Part shown: positions 12,201 to 27,200 of the stretch, piece by piece
How positions within the stretch are numbered: the first letter of the stretch is position 1
How the letters are laid out: the number at the start of each line of letters is the position of its first letter
Origin: Trichobilharzia szidati
Taxonomy: Eukaryota > Platyhelminthes > Trematoda > Strigeidida > Schistosomatidae
Direction of reading: 5' to 3'
Assembly: GCA_944472155.2 (NCBI GenBank)
Contig: OX235273.1
Location: 84,562,793 to 84,626,792 of the forward strand
Length of the DNA: 64,000 nucleotides
Notes under the pieces: generated by a model
What the model was told of the DNA's origin: nothing
Seen by the model: the letters and a program-made list of their open reading frames with translations, nothing else
Database searches by the model: none
Position numbers and translations under genes: made by a program

Positions 12201-15200
12201 CAATTCAATGACTGCATGATAAGTATGATCGAGTGTGATTCATGATTGTATCATGGATGCACTCTACTGAAAAGTCTTAAACTAGGAAGAAATAGCTTCA
12301 CAATGTGCCATAATGTATATTTATGAAAAAAATTCAACTACAAATATATTTTATTGATTACTAATCTGGGACGGTGGTTAATTTATAACCAACAAATATA
12401 TCATCTACGCTGCTGTGATAATTCAAATTAGGCGCTTCGACTAAGGCATACTTTAAGATATCAAAGATGTCAATGAGTAAATCTAATACACAAACACGAG
12501 TCAAATGAACAAGTAGATATTGCAGAAATACACAAAAAAAGTCTTCAAATGACTGAAAACTCACCTAAAACCAAAAGTTAACAAAATTTAGTCAGTCATT
12601 TCTATTTTATTTTAAATATTGAAAACCGATTATTTGGGAGGTTCACCCCTATACTTTATGCTTGTAAACACTAATCGTCAGAAGCTATTCAGAAGCTGAA
12701 AAGTTTCTGTAACTGTGTTGCTTAGGGCGATTTAATTATCTCTAAATCAGTTAATATAACAAATACATCAGAGTATCTATATTACAGCACTCAATGAACT
12801 AAATCTTAAACCATATAGGAAAGACCATCATTCATGTTATCAAGTAACAACTATAAGTGTCGGGTGCTACATACTGTTTGGTTGATTGAAATAAGATGTC
12901 GGATATCACTTCCTAGCCCAATCGATGTGGCTCAAACAGTCGGCGGGCATTCCGCTAGTTTCAGGCTGGTAGCATCAATGGTGTACTCTCAGTTCAGAGA
13001 GCGGAATTAGTCTACATCACTTCAATCTAAATAGCAAGCAGCACTGGTTGATGTAAGTGGAAACCACCAACCCATACCAATAAACCGTTAGCAGTATGAT
13101 TGCATGATGCGACATACTGATGATTAGTTGATATTAATAATGGGATACCACTCATATCAACCAGTAGTGCTTGCTAGCCATTTCGAAGTGACCACTTTTT
13201 TTTACTGTTATTTATTGCATCAACAAGATCATATATATTATGATCTGAATAATATCGGTTTCCGGAACAAACCGTAGTTAAATTACACCTCAAACTGCGC
13301 AACTTGCAAATCATGAATTGATTTTCAAATTTGACTTTGATTCTCAGATTAAACTCGTTACATTTAGTCACTTCTTACCTTAAGTATCCATAAAACTGAT
13401 TGCAAAATTCTGTTAGAAGTTCAAATCAATAGATTCACTAGACCAGACACAAATTCAGTTCCATATAATATTTAAACATTTTGAAATAAAACCTAATACT
13501 CTATCTAGTGTTAAAAGTTACTGTGTTGTACAAAGGGGGATAAATTTCAATGAGCAGTTAGTATCTGATCACTTTATGCAGCGTTATCGTCAATCTGAAA
13601 TTATAAAATAAATAAATTTGCTTAGGATAATCTCTTTATAGTTACACCTTTAGTGAAAAGTACGGACAGATGGAAACAAAAAAGCATAATACTTGCTTAA
13701 GCAGTTAAAGCACAATTATGTTAAGCATTAGAATGTATACAGTGAAGTTATTTCCAATAATCAAATCACTAAGCATTTAAATAAATGAGAATTACACATA
13801 CTGAGTAGGGAAAATACTGAAACTAAGGATATTATCTAGACAGAGTCATTCGAAAACAATTAACTTTTCCTTTAACTCAATTGGTGGGCGGTGACTACCA
13901 GTGGTGTCCAGGATGCGCATTTCGTCCTATTTAGGACTCGTTATCTGGATGTACCTGCATTTCCCAGTGAGTAATGATGTTACTACCGAGGCTCAAACGC
14001 AGTGCGCATATCAATCAACGGGAAAATCTAAAGGTAACTGAATAACTTTATCTACTTGAAAAAGGAGTATAAATCAGGTTCGTAAGGAAAATACCAATGA
14101 ATAAATTAGTCGTTAAACTAATGATTTAAATTATACATGCGTTACCTAATGATAAAATATGACAGGAGTTATTTGATATTTCATAACTGTGAGTTGGTGT
14201 TGACATCTTAAAGGTGCTCCTAAGACAGATGATTTCTTAAATAAAGTATGTTATTCCAGAGTTTGACAGACAATTTTCTGATTGAACGCAATTTTTCCCG
14301 GTATAGAAGGCAATATGTGAAGTGATAATGTTCAGATAAGTAGTAATAATGAAAATCAGTTTCTTTAGGAAAATTATCCATGAAAGTTCTGTATGATTAT
14401 AAGTATAAATCTGACCTGATATTTTAAAACATTCTACAATCATTTTCCTTTCCACACCAAGTGCAACGGGTATAATCACAAAGATGATAAACGAATTTAT
14501 AATTAGCTGTTAGTTCTGTTATATTAATTAATTCAAAAAGATTTCGAAAACTTTAATAAAATCAGTTTAATTTTTGCTGTTCATTTGTTAAGCTTAAAGC
14601 AAAAGATGGTTAGATTAGCACACTATTGTTGTATTTCATACATACATGTAAATATATTCATTGATACATTCCTATCTCCGATTTGTGGAAAATTTAAAAG
14701 TGATCCTTCCTTGGGTGGCTCAGACTGCCAAATAAGTTGTTGTTTTATATCGTCTCTTTAATTAAAAAAGTGGGTGGGATTTAATCTTCAAAAATATTTT
14801 GACAGAACAGAATCACATAAAAATATAAGTATGAAATGATTAATAAAAATTCTGTAGAAATCATAAAATTGTTGAAGAATCAAACAAGTTATTGGAAAGT
14901 TTTACTTCATAGACTCCTTAATACTTCCAACTTACCTTAGACACTCTGAATCGATGACAGATGGTTGGAGATAGTCGGTAGGAAGCCTTAGATTAAGGTT
15001 TCATGCTTATTAGCGCTTGTCAGCAAGGCGTAAGTGCAATCATTAAGAAACTCAAATCCCTTTCGAGATTCAAACCTGCGTCACCCTGTGCCTCCGGCAG
15101 ATACTTTGACATGAAGAAATTATAATGTCCAACAATGGCACGATTGGAGAGCTTTGTGCATTATCGATTAATAGTAGAATAACTTATAAATTTAGAAAAG

Positions 15201-18200
15201 TATCGAGGGGAATAAGTGACACAAAACGTTGAGAGAGAGTCAAAGTCAGATCCACATTACATTATACCTGGAAGTGGGATCATATATGAGCACGGTATTT
15301 TATTCCACGCCTGTCAATTGAAGTGTATACATATCTTGGTAAAAATTTGTATTGTCAGCGAAATCTAAACAGAGACATCAACTTATCATATTGCAAGGTA
15401 TTACATACTGAGATTATCATATCTTCACATTTTTAATGTATCATTGAATGAGACATCTTGTCAACTCTGGACATCGAGCATCCCCACATGAATGCTTCCC
15501 AGTGGTACACAGAGTTCCTCAATATCACACAAAAGGGCTTCGAATACGCCATTTATACATAGCTCAATCACTGGCTGTTAGGGATCTGAAACGAGGTCTC
15601 TGAGTTCAAAAGCGCTGCATGCATTTACTTGCCCTGTCGTGGCCAGAGTAACGATCTTACTATAATATTGCTTCATTTTATTATTTAAGTTTATTATTAT
15701 CATTATTCTCATCATCCTTATTTTATTACCACTCTACTACTGTTTATTAATAACATTGAGTTTTCATACAGATTTTACAAAAACACTTTTTCGTCTTTCC
15801 ACTAGTTCTTGTCCACTCTACGCAACCATACTGATTAGTCATTTTCTCACACTTATTACGTCACCCCAACTTCTGCCTCTTTCCTAATTTCCAATTAGTC
15901 ATCCCCTTCTAGATTACACCTTACATTATGTAATATATTTTCTAAGACAAATTTACCAGTATCTGATTGACCTTATGAATTTTTTGTTAAATATAATAAC
16001 CATTATCCAGCTTATGGAAATGAATCGTCGACAAGAAAATTTTCCTCACTGTTTACGTCCTTTTCTTATAAATGGTTTTTGTTAAATTAGAGAATTTCTA
16101 AATTTCTTACGAGTTGATCACGGACTGATATCAGTTAGAGAACCATTGAAAACCAGGGAGTACTGGACAGCTGCTGTTTCAATGGTTCTCTAACTGATAT
16201 CAGTCTGTGATCAACTCGTAAAACATAACTAATCCTTACAAACCAAACTATAGAAAATTTCTAAATTTCACTGGAATGTGTAATTTGGACGCAGCTATTG
16301 AATTCAAGAAGAAGAAGACTGGAAATCGTTTTCGATCAATGAAAATGTGGCTTACATTATTACTTCTAACGTTATCTACAGTGCTGCTTTCTACTTACTA
16401 CTATCAAACATCTTATTGTCCATACGTAACAGTCAGGTAACAGGAGGATGTTATTAACCTGAAAAGATGTTTCAGATATTTGTAACTTATTTTCACTTCC
16501 AGTGGTGTGTTATATATTTCCCATTTAATGCTTCGCGGGCTACTAGTTTGCAAGATAAAATATATATGTCCAAAAGTTTTTACGGCCTCTGTTAATTTTA
16601 ATTCAACGATCAGCTAATATCAAAGGAATTTCATGGACTAATAGATCCCTGGGCTAAGAAGAATGAGATATATGATGTTCGTGTTCTTCAACTGCCTTCC
16701 TTAACGTAAAATGTTAGCTGAAGTAGGATTTATTCTGCAGAAACCCATAGGGCGGTTAATTGGGAAACATGGCATCTACGAAGTACTTAACAGGTGGTGA
16801 AGAGAAAAGTGTGTATTACAAGAGCTCTTGTGATGAAGATTCGCATTTACATGATGAAGGATGCTACCCTGAAATGACTAGCAAGCCTAGTAAATAAACC
16901 AAGAAAACATGTGCAAAAGGAGATGATGGTAACTTTCAAGCCACAACGGTTTACATATCTCACACAGTAAATTTAACACGCTATGTAAAGCACACAGGTG
17001 ACTAGTTTTAGCGAAGATTGAGGAATCAATTAAATCATGTTTTGTTTACATTTGTCGCTTGTCGTGAATTCGTATTGGGAATAGGTGTTAAGTCATTCTT
17101 CAAGAGTACTAAGTCAAAATGAGACTAGGAGGCAGGTTGTGGTAAATTATGAGGAACGAAAACGTGGACAAACATAAATATAATCAGAAGATTAACTAAA
17201 CGAATGATTTTGAATATATTCACAATCAGTAAGCGAAATCACCCAACTGGATACACTACGTAACAGTATTTCTAACTCTCAATGCCAATGGATTTCTGTT
17301 TGTTTACTTTTAATGCACGGAAACTATAGAACTCTGATAGCTAATGCTTCAACGATGAACTTGATTACAACTTTGATGTTATTTGTTATGTAGTTGTAAG
17401 CAGTGGGATGCACAATGAGAAATTCATTCATAGTCAATAAAAAATGGAATGACAGGTACTGATTTGAGTCCAGGTGGTTACACTTTTGCACTGAAAGGCA
17501 GGTGAGAAATCCTGACAAGTCCTAAAAAAGACGAAATTAACATTTCAGATCCCACTGTTAGTTATCACCTACCTGTTCCGCGTAAGTGAATTTCAATAGT
17601 GACTACAAATTCAGTACTGGACTATATATGTCCAAACCAAGATCACTTTTAAGAGTTTAAAAAAAAACTCCAGCACTAGACTGTCCCGTTTTTACTAAAC
17701 TTTAAACTGCTTTTGTTCAGGAAGTTACAAATTCGTAAGAAGAATAATATCACGAACTATCTCATTCAGTACAATATAAGATAAAATTATAAAATGTGCA
17801 TCATAACTGCAATTACCTATTTAAAAAGTTTTGATGTGCAAACGGTAAGAGGGGATGTTCACTGAGTCTATTCTTCAATTGTTGACTTGATGAATCACTA
17901 GTAGAAGAATGCTTTGGTATAACAGAAGGATATGAAACTGGAGTAATATCACCATCTTCAGAAACACGACTGACAGATTCTTTAGTTTTTTCAAAATTAT
18001 TGTCTTGTTTACTAGGTGACTGTACTCGTTTGCCAACAGTTGAAGATGATTTTCGACTACCAGGTATTGGTGAATGTAGTTCAGAATCTGATGACAGTGA
18101 ATCAGAACTGTCAACAACTGTATAAGGTGAATTATTTGATTTATTAGGAATGTGATTACGTCTTCTTGGGATAACAGGTGGTTTCCTACTGATACTGGAC

Positions 18201-21200
18201 ACTTTCTTTGGTATAATTTCAGAAGTTAGAGTCGAAGTTGATTCGGAAAGTTCATCTGTAAGCAGGGCAGGACTACACACTAGTCGAAAAGCCACTTCAG
18301 GAGTAGACGTTTTACTTGACTGATATAAATTGTTAAATGGTGAACTTGGTGTATTGACTATGTAAACAATAATAAAATTTGAGTTAGGAAAAAGAAGAAT
18401 TAGTATATAAAAACAACAGGATGATAATTATTCAAACTGCAAATATTTTAGTATATAAATTCAGAGATCCACCGATCAGATAAAAAGACAAATGCAGGAC
18501 CTTTCTCTTAGCAAAGGGAAATTCCAAGTGAAAACCAATTTGAATGTACAGTTCAGAAGTGATGGACGCTATGCAGCAAGAAAACTGTTGTGAGTCAGTT
18601 ACAGCTTAGTTAAGTCGACACAATCAACGCCTGAAACTGGTGCAAGGATGCCCACCAAGGACCACACTAGTGATCGAGTTTAAGAGCATCTTGTGCGTCT
18701 AGTTACCTATGGAGCCTCAAGAATTCTCCTTTGAGGTTAATTACACGAATAACAAAGACTATACTTTCATAAAAATGATGTGCTTTCATTGTCTAGACAG
18801 AAATGCAAGTGAATCGACAGCACTGTTGCAGAACTCTGTTGCTTTAAAATCCTCTACAAAGTTGGTATATGCAAACTATAAAACTCTGAATATGTGAATT
18901 TTGAATAAAAAAAGTCACTCGAATTCCAGCACATTCAGTTTCCCCTACGGCATATTTTGATTATTTCGAAGTGACAATCTCAATAATAAGTCCTCCCGAA
19001 CCACTTATTATTATCGTGCTTATTATTTTCCTGAAATGTTGTTTCAAATCTAAAAATAAGCGTCGGATAAATCATAAGCTTTTACTTATCGCATTTATTC
19101 CCCTTGATGAGTTTGAATAAAGCAAGAACAAAAGTGGTTTGTGCAGAATAATATGGTACCATCATTTATTTCGTAGGCTTCTCATCAGCTGCTTACAGCC
19201 TAAATAAATTATGAGGTTTGCGTACAGAAAAGTTTTAACATACTTGCAAATTTTTACATGTTGCCAGTTGACAAAAAGTTCCACAGTAAGTGAACAGTGC
19301 TCAGAAAATTGCGCTTATATAGTTTTTACACAGACAGTTCAAGTTTAAACAAAATAGATGTATGCATACAATGGTAAAAGAGTTACGTAATAAAGACGAA
19401 ATATGAGTTAGATACCGAGTGACTAATAAATTAGGTAACAATGTACTGAGTTCAACTCAAATCATAGAAACAAGAGACAAGCAAAATTACAGATTATAAA
19501 AGGGGGTGAGGTTAAAGACGAAGATTACGCAATCAGACGAGAGACTAAAGAAAAAAAGTTACCGGGGCAAGGAAAGACTAATAATTGCTTCTTTCTGAAC
19601 ACATAAATCTGGTTTCAAGCGTTTGATAGAGATTGCTTCGGCAAACTTGAGGAGAATGGAACTCCTTTGTCTATTGATAATTTTAAAGGATTTCTCGATT
19701 TCTACCTCATGACCCGTGTCGAAAAGATGTCTAGTGATAGCGCTGCTATAAGAGTTTGTTTGTCAACTGGCAACATGTAAAAATTTGCAAGTATGTTAAA
19801 ACTTTTCTGTACGCAAACCTCATAATTTATTTAGGCTGTAAGCAGCTGATGAGAAGCCTACGAAATAAATGATGGTACCATATTATTCTGCACAAACCAC
19901 TTTTGTTCTTGCTTTATTCGAACTTTTACTTATCATTTTGTATGTAGGTTATGTAATTTTCTCGTAACTTTCAGCTTTGAATGCAATAAATCATGTTGAA
20001 TTCTCCAGATTTCTGACATAATTATAGTTTTAAAATATTCCATTAGCGCTATTCTCATACCTTTCCTCTTCATGTTTTCCTAAACTTCAGAGATAATGGC
20101 TGAACACTGAGAGCCTTACTACTCTTCCACTTGTTGGGTTTATTTACTTATCCGGCAGATTCAAGATTGATGTGGTGACTGACAATGTGTTAGAAGTAGT
20201 AATAAAGTGAAATAACTGTTTTATTTAACTTTTGATTTATTCATATCAGTTGTAATTCAACTGAAATGAAACCGAAAAAGTTTGCCATAGCTCCAAGGAC
20301 GATAGACTTCCAATGGACTATTGAATTGTTTCTCAATTTTTAGTCGATTATCTGTACACTGAGACCAAGATTGTAACAATTGGGAGTCAATAATTTAATG
20401 AATGGATAGTGGATTCATATTACAAGAGTCTCTGTGCAGCTTAGGTGTAAAACAAATGATTCACGTTTATATTCACCTAAGCACCTGTGCTAACAAGTTT
20501 GTAAATTGTCCGAAACTCATTCCTGTATTATATTATGAAGTTCTACATTGATTAATATTATCATTAGTAATTTAATCTTATACTTTGACCTTTGTTTGTT
20601 ACCAGTCATTAGTTATACATTTCTTTGTATCCTTCTAGATATTTTAATATTTTCTTATGCTAAGTTATCTTCCCTGAGCTATAACGACTATAAAGTTTTG
20701 TCTATCAAGACTGTGTTGTGCAGGCGAGGTTGGTGTTATCTCGACTCCCCAAGAACCTAAACGTTTTTAGCTGCTTCTCGATGACTTTCAGGTATAAGTA
20801 TAGAAGTAAGTAGATGCACTTATATCATCCTTCAAATGAAGTGAACAGTATGAACTAAAAAAGTTCATGAATTCTGATGACCTTTGTTTTCTTTGATTTC
20901 TCACTGACAGCGTGTATAACGTAACAGAAAACAAAAGGTGGGTGTCAGCATAAACTCAATGAAACAGCAATAGTAATAGTTTACTTCTTATGTGAATTCA
21001 CAACCCTTCTTCTTGGTCATTATTGACTGCAACAAATAAGTTATCTGACACGAAAACCTTTGTTGTTAACCAAATATTCACTGAAGACAGACCATTAATT
21101 ACGGGTAAGATCAGTTATATAACACCATTCTACCCGGTTAACGAATTATATGACAGTGTCCCTAGATAGCAGTGAAATACACATTATCTCATTACAGGCA

Positions 21201-24200
21201 TTTTAACCAAATTATCTTTGTTTAGCCAAACGTGGTTGCAATTAATTATAACGAATTTCATCACGAATGTTCATTGTCCTCATTTTCAATGGAATTTCCC
21301 CGCATACACACTACGGAAAACGACAATTTCTGCATTAATATTCTTTTCTACATTAGGTCTCATAATCAGTTTATACTATACAATGGACATAATTCTTACA
21401 AATAAAGACGGAAACAAAATGCATGGTCTATAAAACGTTTTTATTAAAGTGTAATATATTTTGTAAACTGGGCTCAGTTCGCAGATGTAAATTTTAGTTT
21501 CAAGGCAGGTAACTATCAAGACCACTTTCGACGTTAAAAATGAAGTGTATGAACGCATGGACATCCCGAAACAAACTGAAAAGATCCACCATCATTTTTC
21601 ATTATGTAATGTATGCAAATGTCTGATAACAGTGAAGGATATTGTGAATTGCTAAACAGTGCTTTACTGTATATCTGCGGCACCAACTGCTGAAGAATGT
21701 AAGTTCTTAGCATTAAAGTTGACAAAACAAGATATGGTATTAAATCCTGAAATCTCTGCCCACTATCCTGAAGTACGTATGAAAATTGTCACTATTCGTA
21801 AAGACCACAATCTATTATTTCTCACTAAAAGTTAGATCAACTGGTGTGAGTTGTAGTCAACTAGACAATTGGAGTTCAGTTACAATTGCACCCTTAAATT
21901 AATCGTTCATTCAAATTAAAATCCCATTCCTGTATATCTCTGACATGGTCTTATGTCTCTTCACTGTACCACCTCGCTTAGTTTACTAACCGTTTATAGG
22001 CTCGATGAAGGAGGAGAGTTTAGGAATGGCGGTAGCAACCCAACCACTTAAAAACAACCCCATCGCTTCCGAAACTCCAAGAAACAAAATAATAAAGTTA
22101 TTATCCTCTGGAATGGGAAAGGGTGGTTGACGCCGACAGGTGGGAACTTTCGAGGATCCAATGGGCCAGTGTATCTTCTTCAGATGAAAGCAAAGTAATT
22201 ACAGGGACATCGAATGTCCGCATCATGTTTGACGTCGGTGAGGCTGATCAGATCGTAGAAAAAACGAAGGGTAAAGAATAGAATGAATGGGTACGGATGG
22301 AATGAAAGTGTGTCCTCTTAGTTATCAACTTCATTATCCACTCTTCTCACCCAAATGACAACCATAGACACATTGAGGGAGTGGCTATCATGATGTCACC
22401 AACAGCACTGAAGGCTACGATGTAATGGGAACCAATTTTCTCCAGGATGATTACCACAAGATTCAACTGTAAAGCTATGACAGTTAAAATTATCTAAAGA
22501 TAATCTCCTACAAACAACGGAACAGTGTAGAAGAAGGTCAAATGAAATCTGTAACGGCCATAAGCCTAGTCAGATGGTGACATCAAAACTATAATGCGTC
22601 TTATAACTGCCAGCCAAACTCGAAGAAGGCAGCACAGGGCCAAGAGGTGTTTGATGAAATAAGTCAAAACGGGGAACTATTTACTTCTGCATCTTTTTTT
22701 GGTTTGTTGTATACAAGCACAAAGATATCTTTCCAGAAGACAACGTGGACATACTAAAAATCAATAGAGTGGAGACGCAGTCGACTGGGTGTAAAGTTAG
22801 AAAGAGATCCAGATTCAAATTCAGGTAGCTGTCATTAATGTTAGAGTAGAATTTGGGCTTTGTGGAAGAATATAATTCCATGTTAGATGCACTTATTTAT
22901 TTTAACACACAGTGATAAGCTTAATAATACCACCACTGTGTCAAGTAAAAACTACACTTATCAGATCGCTGTATACTACAAACTGAACTGCTGCACTTGA
23001 GTGAAAATTCCTATGTTGTAAATCATTCAGTCATTAGTGCTGAGAGGACACCGCATCAAGCTGAAAGCCTTTAAAAATGATGAAAATAAACTGAAATTAT
23101 AGTTCAACACTCAGAAACATAAGGACGAAGTTAGACAAGACATCTTCGCTGCAGTCATCACGAAATATCAAGGCCGTGAAACAACATAACGGAGAAAACT
23201 TGGGTGGTAAAAAACTTCGAACATCTGAAACTGATACGGGAGGAAGCTTGGATAGACAAGGAATAGTTCTCTGCTAACATCTGGAAACTGGTAGAGAATA
23301 AAAGGATGTTGAGGCAGAAGATGAACCACTACACAGATGAACAGCTAGGTTAGAAATTAGGTATAACCTACTCAGCACTTAACAAAAGAGTGAAAAAGCA
23401 TTATAGAAGAAACACGAAACGCCACACACACACACACTGGCAAATGAAGCAGAACAGAATGAAGGTTTGGGTGACCTCATAACACATTTTCAAATAAACA
23501 GGTCACCATCATCAATGACACTTATCTTTGCGTTGGACTATATCATATGGCAGACGAGCACATATTTGATGGACGAAAAGACTCTAGGAGATGTGGACTT
23601 TGTAGGTCATGCATTTCTGATGTTGCACAAAAGCGAGGATTTTCAAGCCAAAGTAACAGTTTGTCAGAAGACACAGCGAGAACAGAACATAGAGAATACA
23701 GAAGTGATAAAGACACTGCGTGACTACCCATAACAGGTACTAATCGCCAACAACGGGAGATATCTGAAGGAATTCATCTCATTCACGTCGTTTCAACTGA
23801 AAGTGGCATAGTAATAATACAGGTCATTTGTTTGTTTTGGATTCCTGAGCACAACTGAAATTAGTCAAAGTTTATGTTTTAAAACACACCAAATACCAAG
23901 AAACCGCCTCTAGATAATTGAAATACAGGTCCTGGGTACTTAATATTGTATCAAACACAATGTCAACAGCATATTTAATTGAATTTGAATGAAAATACCA
24001 AATTAAAAACCATGCGTAGTAAAAATTTATTTGAGACTGTGTTATTCCTTATCACATGAACACTACTTTTTCACATAGAATACAAAGGTATATTAAATTT
24101 TAGATATTGGGATAATTCTTGTATTACATAAAAATTACAATCTCATGTTAAATAAAAAGAAAAGCATAAAACATGGTGTTAACAGTCTAAAAGCAAAATA

Positions 24201-27200
24201 CAGTTATAAGGATGTATATAACCAAAAAAATTGTCATTCGCTGTTTTTGCGTGCAGTTTGTCTCTTCCCTAATATTTTTGGAAGGTGGAGTCAATTTTGA
24301 GGCGTACTTAGAAAAAATCGCCGAACTGACAACTCGAATAACCTTTCGAGATATAGTACACCAGTAAATGATAACCAACAGCATCTAGCCAACATTCCAA
24401 GATTCCCTGATATTATCAGCTAGCCGCAAAAAGGTTGATTGCTGTTATCAAGAGAAAATCTTTCAAGTATATAAGTTACTTACTAAATCTAACTAACCGA
24501 CAGTATGATTTTTAAATAAAAGTAACGACTAAGGTGGGTTATACATAGTTAGACAAAATTACACACTTTTCGACGAAGCGTTTATCTCGAAAAATATTGT
24601 ATTCATTAGACCATTATTTGTGAATTGTAAATAATAAACCAACTCCATCCATTGAAGGGGGATCGGCCAATTAGACTGTTACGGAGAAAATATAGAGAAA
24701 TAATTCGGTTTGGGCAATATCATTAACTGTTGGTGGCATACTTAACTATTTTTGAAGGTAAGATCATATGACGCTATTCAAATCTCAGATAAGGTGAGCT
24801 GTGCTTTTCTGTTAAGTTTCAAAGTTATATTTTATCAGTCATTTTGCAGCTGAGGTTGAAAATCTATTAGTTTAAATGAAAATGTCCGGGAGAATTGGCT
24901 TATTCTTACCTACAGTAACTTAATAAATCTTTATTCACTAAGATGAAATGACGATCTAGAAGGTAAACTTCGAAATCCGCAGGAATAACATTGACAGAGG
25001 CCACATTTTAGACTTAAAACTGATGCAATATGTGTATGTTGTTATTATACGGCTCAGGAACCATATTCCATTTTTCAATAATTTTTTTTTAATTTTAAGG
25101 ATAATTGTGAACAACATTTTCAAGTATAATTTTTACTAGAAAATGCATCAATTTTCATAGTGATTGAGGTTGAGTAATTATCATTCATTTAAAATTATGT
25201 AACTAGATGAGTAGATAGCATGTGCTTCATCAAAAAAAACAAATATCAGAAATCATTCTGCTTATACACTGAAATGAAACTAAACATTTAGTGGGTTCAT
25301 TGTAATGACAAATATATTACTATGATAACTTGATTACCAGAGAAACAGTGTAACTATTTTACAAGTTTATTACTGTAAAATCATCCAATCACTATCCCTG
25401 ATATTGGTAATACAATAGATGTGTTATTATCAAAATTCGCTGACAAATGCCATTTAATATATCGCCTCAACTAATGAACTGACTTCCACGTACACAGACA
25501 GTTCTATTCTCCCATAAAAAAAAGAATTTTCAAGTATTGGTTTGTAGGGATTTGGTTGATTAGTTACAGGATTTCATCATGAGCTGACATTGGTTAGAGA
25601 ACCATTGGAAAACCAGCTGGGAATACTGGACAGCTGTTTCGTCCTAGTTTGGGACTCTTCATCAGTACGCATCCACCGGAGTTCGAACCCAGGAACTTCT
25701 GGTTACAAGGCGAGCTCGTATACCAGTATTCCCAGGTTTTCCAATGGTTCTCTAACCAATGTCAGCTCATGATGAAATCCTGTAACCAAAAGAGAATTTA
25801 TTCAATAAATTTCATGGGCAATCATAAGTATATAAAAGTGATTAACCGTTGGTGAAAATAGAAAACACTTACGACCACTTCTCAAGTGTTGATGTTTTGA
25901 TGCCTCTTGACAACGCTTCATCTAACAGAGTTTGAAAAAATAACACACACACAAAGTAGTATTTCTAAATAAAGTCTGTAAAATTGTTCATTTTCCAATT
26001 TAAAGTATTTTGGAAAACTTTATAAATAACATATACGAGTGCAAGTGTACAGTGAAACAAGACGAGCCACTTTAACTCCGATCCCAATCAAGCAAGTCAG
26101 TTTTACTTCATTATTATGCTAAACGGAAGGCCTAATTACAAGACCTGATTTACTTACTAAAAATAAGATAAAGATTTAAGAAGTGAAAAAAATTTAATTC
26201 CGAAAACTAAAACTTTCTGTTGAAGAGTTAACTAAGCTCTGGATTCAATTCCACTCGCTTTAACCTGACATAACTATGAATAACCTTCATGCTCAAAGAA
26301 TTTCACACTGTATTATTGAAGAAAGGGCAATATTCACGAAGTACTCGAACTGATCTATCTATGGATTTTAATCATCCAATCAGAACGACGTCAAAGTAAA
26401 ATAGCTGTCTCATTCCTTAAGAGCCTAATTCAGATTACATGAGGACATGATTCATTTGTTTCAAGTAGAATTTATCTTCACAAGAAAACAACTTCAGTAA
26501 GTCAGAGAAGATGATGCATAGGGTTATAATTAGTCCTAATGAAAAGTTTGCCAAATAATAATAAATTGCGATTGCTGAAAACAACTTTAACGCTGTCAAG
26601 CTGTTGCCTTGATTTGATGAAAGACAGTCCATGGAAGATGCTGAAGATTATTCACTGTACGGGATGCATACCTTTAGCTGTTATAACCCTTGAAGTTTTA
26701 TTTTGTTCTCTAACACTTCATCAGCATACTAAAAACTGCTATCAGTGCACAAATACTCCCCCAAAGAAGTAAGATTCCTTGACTGTGTGGGATTTTTTAA
26801 AATATTTATTACTTCTAACCAATCTGAATGAAAGTTATATTGGTATATGGACGTCTTTATGATCTAATCAACATGAAATTTTTTGAACTATTAGATCACG
26901 TAAAGTATTAGTGTTTCCTCAGCCTGTGTATTTTCCTGCGTCGATGATTCAGCGGTAGAATACTCGCTAACCACGTACGAGGTCACAGGTTCGAAGACCT
27001 GGACGACTCACTCTTATACCTTGCTTAGCCGGTAGCAAGCCTGGTAAACAGGGAAGATTGGTAGTGAGGTCAGCAACACTGTCTAGTAAAAACCTATCAC
27101 TGATATTGAGACTTCAAAGCTCAGAATTCAAACCCAATATTCCACTTCGAATGCGAAGGAATGAAATAATGTAAAAATAATTTCTTATCTAATAAATCTG

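Noticed and set aside
17813..18295. Single-exon 160-residue gene starting at the internal ATG
   Set aside because: The frame is open upstream to a good acceptor, and both ends join other exons in phase, so it is an internal exon.
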